Assembly: GCF_001623875.1 (NCBI RefSeq)
Contig: NZ_LWAE01000003.1
Span: 62,001 to 126,000, forward strand
DNA: 64,000 nt
DNA from: Clostridium magnum DSM 2767
Lineage (GTDB): Bacteria > Bacillota > Clostridia > Clostridiales > Clostridiaceae
Direction: 5' to 3'
This document shows, one piece after another, positions 1 through 9,016 of this stretch. Every line of letters starts with the position of its first letter. The first letter of the stretch is position 1. The notes under the pieces are model-generated. The model did not search any database. It had not been told where the DNA came from and saw only the letters and a list, made by a program, of their open reading frames with translations. A program made the translations under genes and the position numbers.

Positions 1-1706
1 CCTGCAGGACATTTTTTTTCCTTAACATGTGCTACATATTCATCCCAGAAATAATTCATTGTACTTAAAATTGGATTAGGAGCAGTTTGTCCAAGTCCAC
101 AAAGTGAGGTGTCTTTTATAGTTTGTGCTAGTTCCTTCAAATTTTCTAAATCCTGTTCAGTACCTTGCCCATTTGTTATCTTTGTTAATATCTCGAGTAA
201 ACGTTTATTTCCAACTCTACATGGAGTACATTTTCCGCAGGATTCTTCTACAGTGAATTCAAGATAGAACTTTGCTATATCAACCATACAGTTATCTTCA
301 TCCATAACTATCATGCCACCGGAACCCATCATAGATCCTATAGATGTTAAGGATTCATAATCTATAGGAATATCTAAGTTTGAAGCTGGTATACAACCAC
401 CGGAAGGACCTCCAGTTTGTACAGCTTTAAACTTACGTCCATCTTTAATACCACCACCTATATCAAAGATTATATCTCTTAAAGATGTACCCATAGGAAC
501 TTCTACAAGACCAACATTATTTATTTTACCTGCTAAAGCAAAAACTTTTGTTCCTTTAGATGTAGAAGTACCAATTGAGCTGTACCATTCTGCACCCTTA
601 TTAATAATAGCTGGTATATTTGCTAATGTTTCAACATTATTAACACAGGTTGGTTTATTCCAAAGACCACTTTCAGCAGGGAATGGTGGTTTGTTTGTTG
701 GTTCTCCACGACAGCCTTCTACAGAGTGAATTAGAGCTGTCTCTTCACCACACACGAAAGCACCAGCACCATATTTTATATCTATATCAAAACTAAATCC
801 TGAGCCTAATATATTTTCTCCAAGAACACCAAGGTTTCTAGCTTGATTAATTGCTATCATTAATCTGTTAACAGCAAGAGGATATTCGGCTCTTATATAT
901 ATAACACCTTTTGAAGCACCTATAGCATAACCTGCAATTGCCATAGCTTCTAGAACGCTATTTGGATCACCTTCTAATATGGAACGATCCATGAATGCAC
1001 CAGGGTCACCTTCATCAGCATTACAAATTATATATTTTTGGTCAGCACTATAAGACTTAGCAAAGGACCATTTTTTACCTGTAGAGAAGCCTCCGCCTCC
1101 ACGACCTCTTAAACCTGAATCTATTATAAGTTTTATGACATCATCAGGGGTCATTTCTGTAAGAACTTTTCCCAGCGCAAGATAGCCTTTTGCAGCAATA
1201 AATTCATTAATATCTTCTGGATTTATTAAACCACAGTTTCTTAGAGCTATTCTTTGTTGCTTTTTATAGAAAGACATTTCATCCTGTCTTTTAACTTTTT
1301 CTTTTAAAGTAGGTTCTTCATATAATAGTCTATCAACTATTTTTCCTTTTAATAAATGTTCAGTAACTATATCATCAGCATCATCTGGTGAAACATGAAC
1401 GTAGAATACATTATCAGGATCTACTTTAAGTATTGGTCCTTTTTCACAGAAACCAAAACATCCGGTTATTGCAACTGTAACTTCTTCTGAAAGGCCTGCT
1501 TTTGCTATTTCTTCATTCAAGCATTCGATAATTTTATCACTATCAGAGGATTTACAGCCAGTTCCTCCACAAACTGTAATATAACGTTGACATCTTTTAT
1601 TTTCAACAGCTAATTCATCTTCATGAGTAGCCTGCCTTATTTTTAAATTTTTAGAGTATTCCATATAAGATTTTTGAAGTTCTTCATAAGAATTGATTTT
1701 ATTCAA
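1..1706 (-). CDS. NADH-dependent hydrogenase flavoprotein subunit, NuoF/HydB-like (3' end outside window)
   Basis: Flavoprotein subunit of a cytoplasmic NAD-linked, probably electron-bifurcating [FeFe]-hydrogenase or related complex. It binds FMN and NAD(H) and passes electrons through Fe-S clusters. In order it shows an N-terminal thioredoxin-like 2Fe-2S region (CGGTGCKSS and CFGFC), the NuoF FMN/NADH region (GRGGGGFSTGKKW, GAGAFVCGEETA) and 4Fe-4S ligands ESCGKCTPCRVG. The frame is open at base 1 just after a CPA, where a C-terminal ferredoxin-like domain of HydB/HndC proteins would begin, so the gene is cut by the window edge. Start is TTG at 1706 with GGGGGAAG just upstream. It lies 12 bp after the NuoE-like gene, as in hydABC/hndABCD operons; the catalytic subunit would lie outside. 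It could belong to a formate dehydrogenase complex instead. Confidence 0.88.
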   Translation of the reverse strand, partial: MNKINSYEELQKSYMEYSKNLKIRQATHEDELAVENKRCQRYITVCGGTGCKSSDSDKIIECLNEEIAKAGLSEEVTVAITGCFGFCEKGPILKVDPDNVFYVHVSPDDADDIVTEHLLKGKIVDRLLYEEPTLKEKVKRQDEMSFYKKQQRIALRNCGLINPEDINEFIAAKGYLALGKVLTEMTPDDVIKLIIDSGLRGRGGGGFSTGKKWSFAKSYSADQKYIICNADEGDPGAFMDRSILEGDPNSVLEAMAIAGYAIGASKGVIYIRAEYPLAVNRLMIAINQARNLGVLGENILGSGFSFDIDIKYGAGAFVCGEETALIHSVEGCRGEPTNKPPFPAESGLWNKPTCVNNVETLANIPAIINKGAEWYSSIGTSTSKGTKVFALAGKINNVGLVEVPMGTSLRDIIFDIGGGIKDGRKFKAVQTGGPSGGCIPASNLDIPIDYESLTSIGSMMGSGGMIVMDEDNCMVDIAKFYLEFTVEESCGKCTPCRVGNKRLLEILTKITNGQGTEQDLENLKELAQTIKDTSLCGLGQTAPNPILSTMNYFWDEYVAHVKEKKCPA

Positions 1707-1718
1707 AGTTACTTCCCC

Positions 1719-2198
1719 CTATTCACTATATTCATCTAATACTTTATCAACAAGTTGCTTTGTAAAATGCCCGTAAACCTTATCATTTACTGTAACAACA
1801 GGAGCAAGTCCACATGCACCAACACATCTTAGTATCTGAAGAGTATATTTTCCGTCTTCTGTAGTTTGTCCAACTTTTATGTTTAATCTTTTTTCAAATT
1901 CTCCAAGTACATCTCCTGAACCCTTTACAAAGCAGGCTGTTCCCATGCATATGTTTATAACATATTTACCTGTAGGTACTTCTGTAAAATAGGAATAGAA
2001 AGTAACAACTCCATTAACCTTAGATACAGGTATATCCAATTTTTTAGCTACAAATTTTTGGACATCTTGAGGAAGATACCCGAAGATACTCTGAGCCTTA
2101 TGTAGTACTGAAATTAGTGCTCCTTGTTTATCGGGAATGTTTTCAATAAATTCATCCAGTTCTTTAAAGAATTTTTCATTTGAATCTTTACAGCACAC
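1719..2198 (-). CDS. NuoE-like 2Fe-2S subunit of NAD-linked hydrogenase (HydC/HndA type)
   Basis: A 159-residue thioredoxin-like ferredoxin subunit of the same complex as the NuoF-like gene that follows. The four cysteines expected for the 2Fe-2S cluster are visible as CMGTACFVKG and RCVGACGLAP. The preceding helical region (LISVLHKAQSIFGYLP, VNGVVTFYSYF) is typical of NuoE/HydC. Length matches the family. The start is GTG at 2198 with GGGGG seven bases upstream. It is the first gene of the operon; no gene lies within 300 bp upstream. Known role in the family: electron relay between the flavin subunit and the hydrogenase. Which complex it serves is inferred from the neighbour only. Confidence 0.9.
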   Translation of the reverse strand: MCCKDSNEKFFKELDEFIENIPDKQGALISVLHKAQSIFGYLPQDVQKFVAKKLDIPVSKVNGVVTFYSYFTEVPTGKYVINICMGTACFVKGSGDVLGEFEKRLNIKVGQTTEDGKYTLQILRCVGACGLAPVVTVNDKVYGHFTKQLVDKVLDEYSE

Positions 2199-2354
2199 TT
2201 ATATGACCCCCTAAATATTGTTTTATTATTAACAATTTAATTGTACCAAAAATTTTTCGAAAATTATAGATATATTTCAGAAATTTTTGATGCTTTTTAG
2301 AAAAATGTATTATTTAGGTGAGAATATTGCTAATTCAATTATAAAATATCAAAG

Positions 2355-2406
2355 ATAAGAAACACCTAAGAGCGTTTTACCGTTAATTCTCTTAGATGTT
2401 TCTTAT
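2355..2406 (-). terminator. Stem-loop terminator, possibly bidirectional
   Basis: A 16-bp stem with one mismatch (arms 2357-2372 and 2389-2404, extended by AT pairs) and a 16-nt loop. It lies between tcdA, read leftward, and the hydrogenase-type operon. A T-run follows it on the + strand and a weaker T-rich tract on the - strand. Confidence 0.6.
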
Positions 2407-2416
2407 TTTTGATCAT

Positions 2417-2495
2417 CCTGGATTTGGTGAACTAAGAATCAGGTGGGGGTTAGATGCTTAAATAGCATTTAACCTCCACCTGATTCAAGTTTCGC
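2417..2495. repeat. Dispersed palindromic repeat, copy A
   Basis: Contains a strong hairpin (2436-2486) whose arms begin GAATCAGGTGG and end CCACCTGATTC. It is flanked by CCTGGATTTGGTGAACTAA on the left and AAGTTTCGCTT on the right. The same flanks and arms recur near 8490-8555, as a diverged copy near 36600-36725 and as a fragment at 12120. It lies just after the tcdA stop. No protein is encoded. It may be a MITE or the hairpin end of an IS200/IS605-type element. Confidence 0.75.
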
Positions 2496-2507
2496 TTTAT
2501 AACTTAA

Positions 2508-3263
2508 TTATTTTGAAATAATATCTTTAATTACTTCTCCACCTATTATCATTCCAGCTACTGGTGGTACGAAGGAAATACTTCCAGGAATTTGTCTTTT
2601 CGCTGTGCATTTTTTTGTTCCACCTGTACAAACGCAGCCTTCCTTACAAGTTACAACTTCTTCTAGCTTTGGTTTCATAGGAACTTCTTCTGAAAATAGT
2701 ACTTTTAAGTTTTCAACGCCTCTTTTCCTTAGCTCATATCTCATAACCTTTGCTAGCGGACATATTTTGGTATTATATATGTCAGTTACTTTAAATTGAG
2801 TAGGATCTAATTTATTACCTGTACCCATGCAGCTTATAATATCTATATTATGAGCTTTACACCATAAAACTAGTGCTATTTTAGATGAAACTGTATCTAT
2901 GGCATCTATTACATAATCTGCAGTTAAAGGTATTATATCAGATATATTATCTTCTTTAACAAAGGTTTGATGAATTTCAACGTTACATTGAGGATTGATT
3001 TTTAAAGCTCTTTCCTTTAAAAGCTCAACCTTTGTTTTACCAATAGTATCAAAAGTGGCATGTATTTGTCTATTTAAGTTTGTCAAACAAACTGTATCAT
3101 CATCAATTAATATAAGGTGTCCTACACCTGCCCTTACTAAAGCTTCGCAAGTAAAGCTTCCTACACCGCCTAAACCAAATACAACTACTGTGCTATTTTT
3201 CAATTTTTCTAAGCCTTCACTGCCTATTAATAACTCAGTTCTTGAAAGTGAATGTTGTTTCAT
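2508..3263 (-). CDS. tcdA: tRNA threonylcarbamoyladenosine dehydratase (ThiF/E1-like)
   Basis: A 251-residue E1-like ATP-dependent enzyme of the TcdA (CsdL/YgdL) family, which cyclises t6A37 of ANN-decoding tRNAs to ct6A. The nucleotide-binding glycine loop GLGGVGSFTCEALVRAG is at about residues 30-46, followed by the acidic strand LILIDDD and the conserved R of NLNRQ. Cysteine-rich stretch CKEGCVCTGGTKKC precedes the TcdA-like ending SISFVPPVAGMIIGGEVI. Length fits TcdA and is short for MoeB or ThiF; no thiS or moaD lies nearby. ATG start with AAGGAG upstream. Transcribed alone, with a hairpin on its 3' side. Confidence 0.88.
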   Translation of the reverse strand: MKQHSLSRTELLIGSEGLEKLKNSTVVVFGLGGVGSFTCEALVRAGVGHLILIDDDTVCLTNLNRQIHATFDTIGKTKVELLKERALKINPQCNVEIHQTFVKEDNISDIIPLTADYVIDAIDTVSSKIALVLWCKAHNIDIISCMGTGNKLDPTQFKVTDIYNTKICPLAKVMRYELRKRGVENLKVLFSEEVPMKPKLEEVVTCKEGCVCTGGTKKCTAKRQIPGSISFVPPVAGMIIGGEVIKDIISK

Positions 3264-3557
3264 ATTTAATCTCCTTTTATCTATAAAAATTTATAGTAAA
3301 AAACCATTAGTAAAAATGGTTGCTTAATAGTTCATTTAAATTAAAAATATCTAAATTATGTAGTAAACAAAATACGACAATTTACTACCATATATAGTAT
3401 ATAACAAAGTCCATAAAAGTCAACCTAAATAAATTTGAATAATAGGAATTCAAATAAGTATTATCATTGAAGTGCATAGAATGGTATAATATTACAAAGA
3501 AAGCATATGAAATCACCTACTGTGAAATAAAATATAATAGAAAGGTACTGTGATAAT

Positions 3558-4391
3558 ATGAATACATTAAGAATTGCATTGTGTCAGATGATGGTTAATC
3601 AAGAAAGTAAGAAAACAAATATATTTAAGGCTAAAACCATGATATATGAAGCTGCAAATAAAGGAGCAGATATTATAGCTTTGCCAGAAATGTTTAATTG
3701 TCCATATAACAATAAGTATTTTAGGGAATATGCAGAAACTTACCCTAAGGGCGAAACTATAAATATGCTCTCCTGTGCTGCTAAGGAAAAAAAGGTATTT
3801 ATTATAGGAGGATCTATTCCAGAGTTAGATGAACAGGGAAGAGTTTTCAATACGTCTTTTATTTTTGACAATAAAGGAATTCTAATAGGAAAGCATAGAA
3901 AAATACATCTTTTTGATATAGATATAAAAAATGGAGTAAGATTTAAAGAATCAGAAGTTTTAACCAGTGGTGGTGAAATCACTATGATAGATACACCATG
4001 GGGAAAGGTTGGTGTAGCAATTTGCTATGATATAAGGTTTCCAGAGTTAACAAGAATTATGGCCTTAAAAGGAGCCAAAATAGTGCTTATGCCTGCAGCA
4101 TTCAATATGACTACAGGACCAGCACACTGGGAATTATTATTTAAAAGCAGAGCATTAGATAACCAAATATTTGTTGCTGGAATATCACCGGCCAGAAATG
4201 ACAACTATTCATATGTTGCTTATGGTAATTCATTGATTGCTGATCCGTGGGGAAGTATAATTAGTAGATTGGATGAAAAAGAGGGGATACTGATTCAGGA
4301 TATAGACTTAGAACATATAGATGAAATTAGAGAATCTCTTCCTCTATTAAAGCATAGAAGAGTGGATATATATAAATTAGATACATTGTAA
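3558..4391 (+). CDS. Carbon-nitrogen hydrolase, omega-amidase (Nit2-like)
   Basis: A 277-residue nitrilase-superfamily amidase. The catalytic triad is visible: Glu in ALPEMFNCPY, Lys in GKHRKIHLFD and Cys in VAICYDIRFPEL. The stretch MFNCPYNNKYF and the IHLFDIDI...GVRFKES region are closer to the Nit2/omega-amidase branch (2-oxoglutaramate or 2-oxosuccinamate to 2-oxoacid plus ammonia) than to true nitrilases. ATG start after AGAAAGG. It is a single gene, divergent from tcdA. The exact substrate cannot be read from sequence; a nearby aminotransferase, the usual metabolic partner, is not adjacent here. Confidence 0.85.
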   Translation: MNTLRIALCQMMVNQESKKTNIFKAKTMIYEAANKGADIIALPEMFNCPYNNKYFREYAETYPKGETINMLSCAAKEKKVFIIGGSIPELDEQGRVFNTSFIFDNKGILIGKHRKIHLFDIDIKNGVRFKESEVLTSGGEITMIDTPWGKVGVAICYDIRFPELTRIMALKGAKIVLMPAAFNMTTGPAHWELLFKSRALDNQIFVAGISPARNDNYSYVAYGNSLIADPWGSIISRLDEKEGILIQDIDLEHIDEIRESLPLLKHRRVDIYKLDTL

Positions 4392-4508
4392 TGTATACGT
4401 ACTAATTCACAAACTAAATCTACATTTTCAGAACTTTTATAACTTTTAGTGATAAGAGTTTTGAATAACGATAGAATTGAAGTAGTTCATCAATAGATAA
4501 ACATGATA

Positions 4509-4549
4509 AAAAGTTGACTTATGTACCGCAGAACAAGTCAACTTTTTGT
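4509..4549. terminator. Bidirectional terminator between the amidase gene and yedF
   Basis: Perfect 12-bp stem (4509-4520 with 4535-4546) with A-rich and T-rich sides, so it can end transcription from both converging genes. Confidence 0.8.
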
Positions 4550-4569
4550 CATATTTATCTATAGTTCCA

Positions 4570-5151
4570 TTAAAGTTTTATAGTTTTATCGGAAGAATTC
4601 ATTTTTTCAATTATAGTATACATATTGGTAATTTCTCCAATAACAAGTTTTTCTTTCAAATTATAAAAATCTAAACATGTTCCACAATTTAGGACATTCA
4701 CGCCTCTTTCCTGAAGCTTTTTTATGCTATCAAGACAATCAGAGTCTTCAGTTGTAAGCTTAACTCCAGCATTTAAAAATAGCAAATCAGAAGGTAAAGT
4801 ATCACTTTCTGATAATGCATAAAAATAACTTTTCATTAGAGTTATTCCTAATTTATCATCACCAAGACCTAATTTATCATTAGTGACAACTATAGTTAGC
4901 TTCTTTTCATTAAAATTAATTAGTTTACAGGAACAGGATTCTTTACTAATAGATATATAGTATAGTCCATCTTTTTCTTCAACTACGCTTTTAAATCCAT
5001 TGTTTTCTGAAAACTTTGATACATTATTTTTAGAAACTTCGTTATCAACTACTATAGTAGCTTGACCTTCTTCAATTGAGTCGAAATACTTTTTTGTATT
5101 AATTACAGGTTGAGGGCATTTTAGCCCTTTACAATCAATTATATTTTTCAT
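4570..5151 (-). CDS. yedF: Sulfurtransferase-like selenium metabolism protein YedF
   Basis: A 193-residue two-domain protein. Residues 1-70 are a TusA domain with the conserved CPQP motif (DCKGLKCPQPVINTKK). The rest is a DsrE-like domain with the motif LNCGTCLDFY near the C-terminus. This architecture is the clostridial YedF family associated with selenium metabolism, though its biochemical role is unproven; selD, normally close by, is not in this window. The ATG at 5151 is chosen because GGTGG sits seven bases upstream; the longer frame from 5181 would read through that ribosome binding site. Confidence 0.85.
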   Translation of the reverse strand: MKNIIDCKGLKCPQPVINTKKYFDSIEEGQATIVVDNEVSKNNVSKFSENNGFKSVVEEKDGLYYISISKESCSCKLINFNEKKLTIVVTNDKLGLGDDKLGITLMKSYFYALSESDTLPSDLLFLNAGVKLTTEDSDCLDSIKKLQERGVNVLNCGTCLDFYNLKEKLVIGEITNMYTIIEKMNSSDKTIKL

Positions 5152-5477
5152 TGTTAATCCACCTTCCGAAATAAATTTCATATGTTATTATATATTTATA
5201 GAGATTTGGTTAAATTAATAAAAGGAAATTAGACATAATAAGCTATTATACCTAGAATAAATTATATCATATCTATTTAGTATGAATAATAACTTTTAAT
5301 TATAATACTTCAGTTAACTATAAGTAATTATAATAATAAATAGAAAATCTAGCATTAATTATCAGAATATTAAAACATATAGCGTAAAATTAAAAAAATA
5401 TGGTATTATGATATACGGTGTTTTATGTCCTTAAGACAATAAAATGATATAATAACATAAAGGAAAGGGTTTTTGTA

Positions 5478-6935
5478 ATGAAAGATTTTATTTTTAATTG
5501 TACAATTATTTTTCAGAAATCAGTTTTTGTAATTACGATGTATTACTTACTACTTTCTCTGTTTGGTCTTTACAAAAAAGAAGATAAAGGTGCAGAGCAG
5601 TGTAAACCCTCAAAGAAATTTGCACTTCTTGTAGCAGCACATAATGAAGAGATGGTTATTGCCAAAATTATAGAGAGTCTAAATGAATTAGATTATCCCA
5701 AAAATATGTATGATATTTTTGTTATTGCAGATAATTGTGATGATAACACTGCTAGTATTGCTAGAAACTATGGTGCAAATGTATATGAACGAAACGTTTC
5801 TGATAAAAGAGGTAAGGGATACGCACTAGAATGGATGTTTGACAGGATATTTAGAATGGATAAAAAATATGATGCTATAGCTATTTTTGATGCTGATAAC
5901 CTTATTTCAAAGAATTTCTTAAAAGAAATGAATTATAAATTAGAACAAGGTTATAAAGTTGTCCAAGGTTACATAGATAGTAAAAACCCTGATGATTCAT
6001 GGATAACTCAGTCTTATTCCATATCATTCTGGTCAGCAAATAGATTATTCCAGCTTGCAAGAACAAATCTAGGATTGTCTAATCAAATAGGTGGCACAGG
6101 TTTTTGTATGGATGTAGATATACTTAAAAAACTTGGCTGGGGTGCTACATGTCTTACAGAAGACTTGGAGTTTACATGTAAACTTGTTCTAAATGGACAC
6201 AAGGTAGGTTGGGCTCATAATGCCATTGTATATGATGAAAAACCTTTAACTCTAAAACAGTCTTGGAATCAAAGAAAAAGATGGATGCAGGGATTTGCAG
6301 ATGTAGCTTCAAGATTTTTCGTGAAGCTTATGAAGAAGGCAATAAAAGAAAGAAACTTTGTTGCTTTAGATTGTGCTCTTTATACTATGCAACCTTATTT
6401 AACAGTAGCACTAGGAATTTCAGTTCTACTGGCGTTTGTTCAAGGTGCTAATCCCCTAAGTCAGCTTTTAAGCAAAGATATTTATCCATTGGTTAGTATG
6501 AGTCAATTTTTATTTACACCACTGGTTATGTTGTTAGAAATAAAGTTGTCTAAAAAGATGTTCATGGTATTTTGTTTATATTCTTTAAATACATTAGTAT
6601 CTTTTAAAATTTTCTCCATATTAAGTTCTGATAATTACTATCTTAATTTTTTAAAGGCATACGATCTTACAGTATATAATCTCAATACCGAACTATACGA
6701 ACCAACAGTTCTTTATACAATTTTGGCTACTGCTATTTATATAGCTATTTTTATATTAATTTTATCTATTATCGATAGAAAACGCTCATTAAAAACATTT
6801 GTCTGGTACCTATTGTATGCAATTTATACAATAACTTGGATACCAATTACAATACAAGGTATAATAGATAAAGATAAGAAAGAGTGGAGTCATACAAAGC
6901 ATATAAGACAAATTAGTATTCAAGAGGTTGAATAA
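5478..6935 (+). CDS. Membrane-bound family 2 glycosyltransferase
   Basis: A 485-residue processive-type GT2 enzyme. One N-terminal membrane segment (VFVITMYYLLLSLFGLY) is followed by the GT-A domain with LLVAAHNEEMVI, an ADNCDDNT loop, the DxD-type FDADN, TEDLEF and the QRKRWMQG motif. Four C-terminal hydrophobic segments start near residue 300. The motifs match cellulose/hyaluronan/poly-GlcNAc synthase relatives that use UDP- or GDP-sugars at the inner face of the membrane. No other polysaccharide genes flank it, so the product is unknown. GGAAAGG ribosome site; monocistronic between gaps and a strong terminator. Confidence 0.85.
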   Translation: MKDFIFNCTIIFQKSVFVITMYYLLLSLFGLYKKEDKGAEQCKPSKKFALLVAAHNEEMVIAKIIESLNELDYPKNMYDIFVIADNCDDNTASIARNYGANVYERNVSDKRGKGYALEWMFDRIFRMDKKYDAIAIFDADNLISKNFLKEMNYKLEQGYKVVQGYIDSKNPDDSWITQSYSISFWSANRLFQLARTNLGLSNQIGGTGFCMDVDILKKLGWGATCLTEDLEFTCKLVLNGHKVGWAHNAIVYDEKPLTLKQSWNQRKRWMQGFADVASRFFVKLMKKAIKERNFVALDCALYTMQPYLTVALGISVLLAFVQGANPLSQLLSKDIYPLVSMSQFLFTPLVMLLEIKLSKKMFMVFCLYSLNTLVSFKIFSILSSDNYYLNFLKAYDLTVYNLNTELYEPTVLYTILATAIYIAIFILILSIIDRKRSLKTFVWYLLYAIYTITWIPITIQGIIDKDKKEWSHTKHIRQISIQEVE

Positions 6936-6937
6936 AT

Positions 6938-6987
6938 AAAAAGGCCTTAAATAACATATCAATTGTTACTTAAGGCCTTTTTATTTT
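6938..6987. terminator. Bidirectional terminator
   Basis: Arms AAAAAGGCCTTAA (6938-6950) and TTAAGGCCTTTTT (6970-6982), with extra pairing inside the loop and T-runs on both strands. It separates the convergent glycosyltransferase and fetB genes. Confidence 0.9.
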
Positions 6988-7748
6988 TATATTAATTGTT
7001 TTCTATCATTAAAAAAATATTTATAAGAAAGATAGCAGGCAATAAAGGTAGCAATTGATGTAGTTGATAAAAGCATAAAAGTGACCATAATTTGAAATCT
7101 TATAGCCTGCAGCGGGGAGGTACCAGCTAATATTAGGCCCGTCATCATTCCTGGTAAAGATACAGTACCTAAAGTTCTCATAGAATCTATTGTTGGAATC
7201 ATTCCTGTTTTTATAGAGTCACGTACTATTTCTATAGAAGAAGGTAGAATATCTGCACCTAAAGCAAGTTTAGTTTGAACTTCATCTCTTCTGTTTTTGA
7301 AGTTAGATAATAATTGTTTATAACAGAGCCCTATGGCTATCATTGAATTACTTATTATCATTCCTCCTACAGGAATAATCTCATAAGGTTGGTATTTAAT
7401 AGCTCCAGATATAACTAGTACAGCTAACGTTATTGTAGTCCCACAAGATATTGCAATAAAGGATATGGTTAAACCTTTATGTATTCCTTTTCCTCTTTTA
7501 GCCGCATTTCCTGATGCATTGTAAATCATAAATAACAAAAGGAGAGTTGTAAAAATTGGATTTTTAAGACCAAAGATATAACTTAAAATATACCCTATGA
7601 TTACTAATTGAATTACTGCTCGTACAACCCCTATTAAGATTTCTTTCTCTAGTTTCAACTTTTGAAAGTAGGAAAAAAATACAGAGATAAATATTAAAGA
7701 TGATGCTATGATTAATGATGATATATTCATAGAATTTCCTGAATTCAT
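6987..7748 (-). CDS. fetB: ABC transporter permease, FetB/YbbM family
   Basis: A 253-residue integral membrane protein with about six or seven hydrophobic segments, of the UPF0014 family. Signatures are the family motifs GMIISNSMIA, the RRDEVQTKLALGA loop and VSLPGMMTGLILAGTSP. In E. coli FetAB exports iron and aids resistance to oxidative stress; function here is inferred from that. Its ATG overlaps the stop of the ATPase gene by four bases (ATGA), so the pair is translationally coupled, with GGAGGT upstream. Confidence 0.88.
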   Translation of the reverse strand: MNSGNSMNISSLIIASSLIFISVFFSYFQKLKLEKEILIGVVRAVIQLVIIGYILSYIFGLKNPIFTTLLLLFMIYNASGNAAKRGKGIHKGLTISFIAISCGTTITLAVLVISGAIKYQPYEIIPVGGMIISNSMIAIGLCYKQLLSNFKNRRDEVQTKLALGADILPSSIEIVRDSIKTGMIPTIDSMRTLGTVSLPGMMTGLILAGTSPLQAIRFQIMVTFMLLSTTSIATFIACYLSYKYFFNDRKQLI

Positions 7749-8401
7749 TTTAGTACCTCCAATGACTTTAATGAACCCTTTTCTATAGTTGCTATTTTAT
7801 TAGCATATTTTCTGCTTTGAACAGGGTTATGCGTAATCCAAAGGATAGTCATTCCTTCTTTATTGAGCTTACTTATTACATCTTCAACGATTTTAGTATT
7901 ATCTACATCTAGAGCAGAAGTCACTTCATCTAAAAGTAAAATTTCAGGTTTAAAAATCAAAGATCTAATAAGAGCAATTCGTTGTTTTTCACCGCCGGAT
8001 AAATTAGAGATATCTTTATATAAAAAATCTTTATTCATATTAAATAAATCAAACAAATTATTAATTTTATTAGTATCTGCTGACATATTTCTAACTTTGA
8101 AGGGAAAAGTAACATTATCCAGTACGCTTCTACCAAATAAATATGGTGTTTGAAAGCAATAGCAAATAGATTTTCGTAGATCGGTAGGATCTAGATCAGC
8201 TAAATTTATACCTTTAAAAAGTATTTTACCCTTAGAGGGACTATAAAGATGATTACATAGTTTTAAAAATGTGCTTTTACCACTGCCTGATGGACCAACA
8301 ATTGATATAAAGTCTCCTGATTTGATATTAATAGATAAGTTATTAATAATTAACTCATCACAATTTTTAAAAGATACATTGTAAAATTCCAGTAAAGACA
8401 A
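7745..8401 (-). CDS. fetA: ABC transporter ATP-binding protein, FetA/YbbL family
   Basis: A 218-residue cytoplasmic ATPase. Visible motifs: Walker A GPSGSGKSTF near residue 36, the Q-loop CFQTPYLF, signature LSGGEKQRIAL, Walker B EILLLDEVTSALD and the switch His in WITHNP. Partner of the FetB permease that overlaps its end. Start is TTG at 8401 with GGAGGTG in good spacing; no in-frame ATG fits better. A dispersed palindromic repeat lies immediately upstream, so the promoter must be inside or beyond it. Confidence 0.88.
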   Translation of the reverse strand: MSLLEFYNVSFKNCDELIINNLSINIKSGDFISIVGPSGSGKSTFLKLCNHLYSPSKGKILFKGINLADLDPTDLRKSICYCFQTPYLFGRSVLDNVTFPFKVRNMSADTNKINNLFDLFNMNKDFLYKDISNLSGGEKQRIALIRSLIFKPEILLLDEVTSALDVDNTKIVEDVISKLNKEGMTILWITHNPVQSRKYANKIATIEKGSLKSLEVLK

Positions 8402-8441
8402 TTTGACACCTCCACCTTATTATTTTTTATCCAATGACTAC

Positions 8442-8555
8442 CCGCTCTAATATTCCAATCTTCTTCAAAGTCGGAGTAAAGAGCGGCTACGTCCCTGGAT
8501 TCGTTCAACTAAGAATCAGGTGGGGTTGAAACCCCATCTGATTCAAGTTTCACTT
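8442..8555. repeat. Dispersed palindromic repeat, copy B (two-hairpin form)
   Basis: The best-preserved copy of the family. First hairpin: outer stem CCGCTCT (8442-8448) with AGAGCGG (8480-8486). Second hairpin: GAATCAGGTGGGG...CCCCATCTGATTC (8513-8544). The linker CCTGGATTCGTTCAACTAA and the tail AAGTTTCACTT match copy A. No ORF inside. It sits in the fetA upstream region. Confidence 0.8.
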
Positions 8556-8686
8556 CATCTGTAGTAAATTTTAATACTTAAAAAACAATTATACACCTTT
8601 AAATAAATTTTTAAAAGAAATTACTAGAAAAAGAATATAAAAGTGATTAATAAGAAAAAATAGTAGGGAAAGGAGTGTATTTTAAT

Positions 8687-8911
8687 ATGAGTAGGCCAAG
8701 TGAAAATCAGCAGCATAAGAAAACTTTAGAAACTGTTGATAATAGCACAAATGGATTGTCCACGAATATAAATAATCAATATGACAAAACCCATGAATAT
8801 GCTGTTGAGCTTTTTAGTAAGGGCATGTGTATGGGTGAAATTATGCAAAAAACTAATATGACAGAAGATGAAATAGCTAAATATAGAGAAGAACTTGATA
8901 ATAAACAATAA
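8687..8911 (+). CDS. Small conserved-looking hypothetical protein with C-terminal helix-turn-helix-like segment
   Basis: A 74-residue soluble protein of unknown function. The first half is polar and low in predicted structure (MSRPSENQQHKKTLETVDNS). The last 35 residues (YAVELFSKGMCMGEIMQKTN... DEIAKYREEL) resemble the short helix-turn-helix seen at the end of DUF6115-like proteins. The ATG at 8687 is chosen because AAAGGAG lies at 8669-8675 and the upstream GTG overlaps it. It precedes the YkuS-like gene in the same direction. Confidence 0.7.
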   Translation: MSRPSENQQHKKTLETVDNSTNGLSTNINNQYDKTHEYAVELFSKGMCMGEIMQKTNMTEDEIAKYREELDNKQ

Positions 8912-9016
8912 GAACGTATGTTTAAGAACCGTAAAAATGGCACTTATCCATATAAATTATAATTCTAATGAATTAATTTTATGTTTTTTGAAAAAATAAT
9001 CTCGGAGGTGTTTATA

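Noticed and set aside
8430..8452. Copy of the phosphodiesterase gene end (ATCCAATGACTACCCG resembles the reverse strand near 37900)
   Set aside because: The match is only about 20 of 23 bases with no wider similarity; treated as coincidence or a chance overlap with the repeat.
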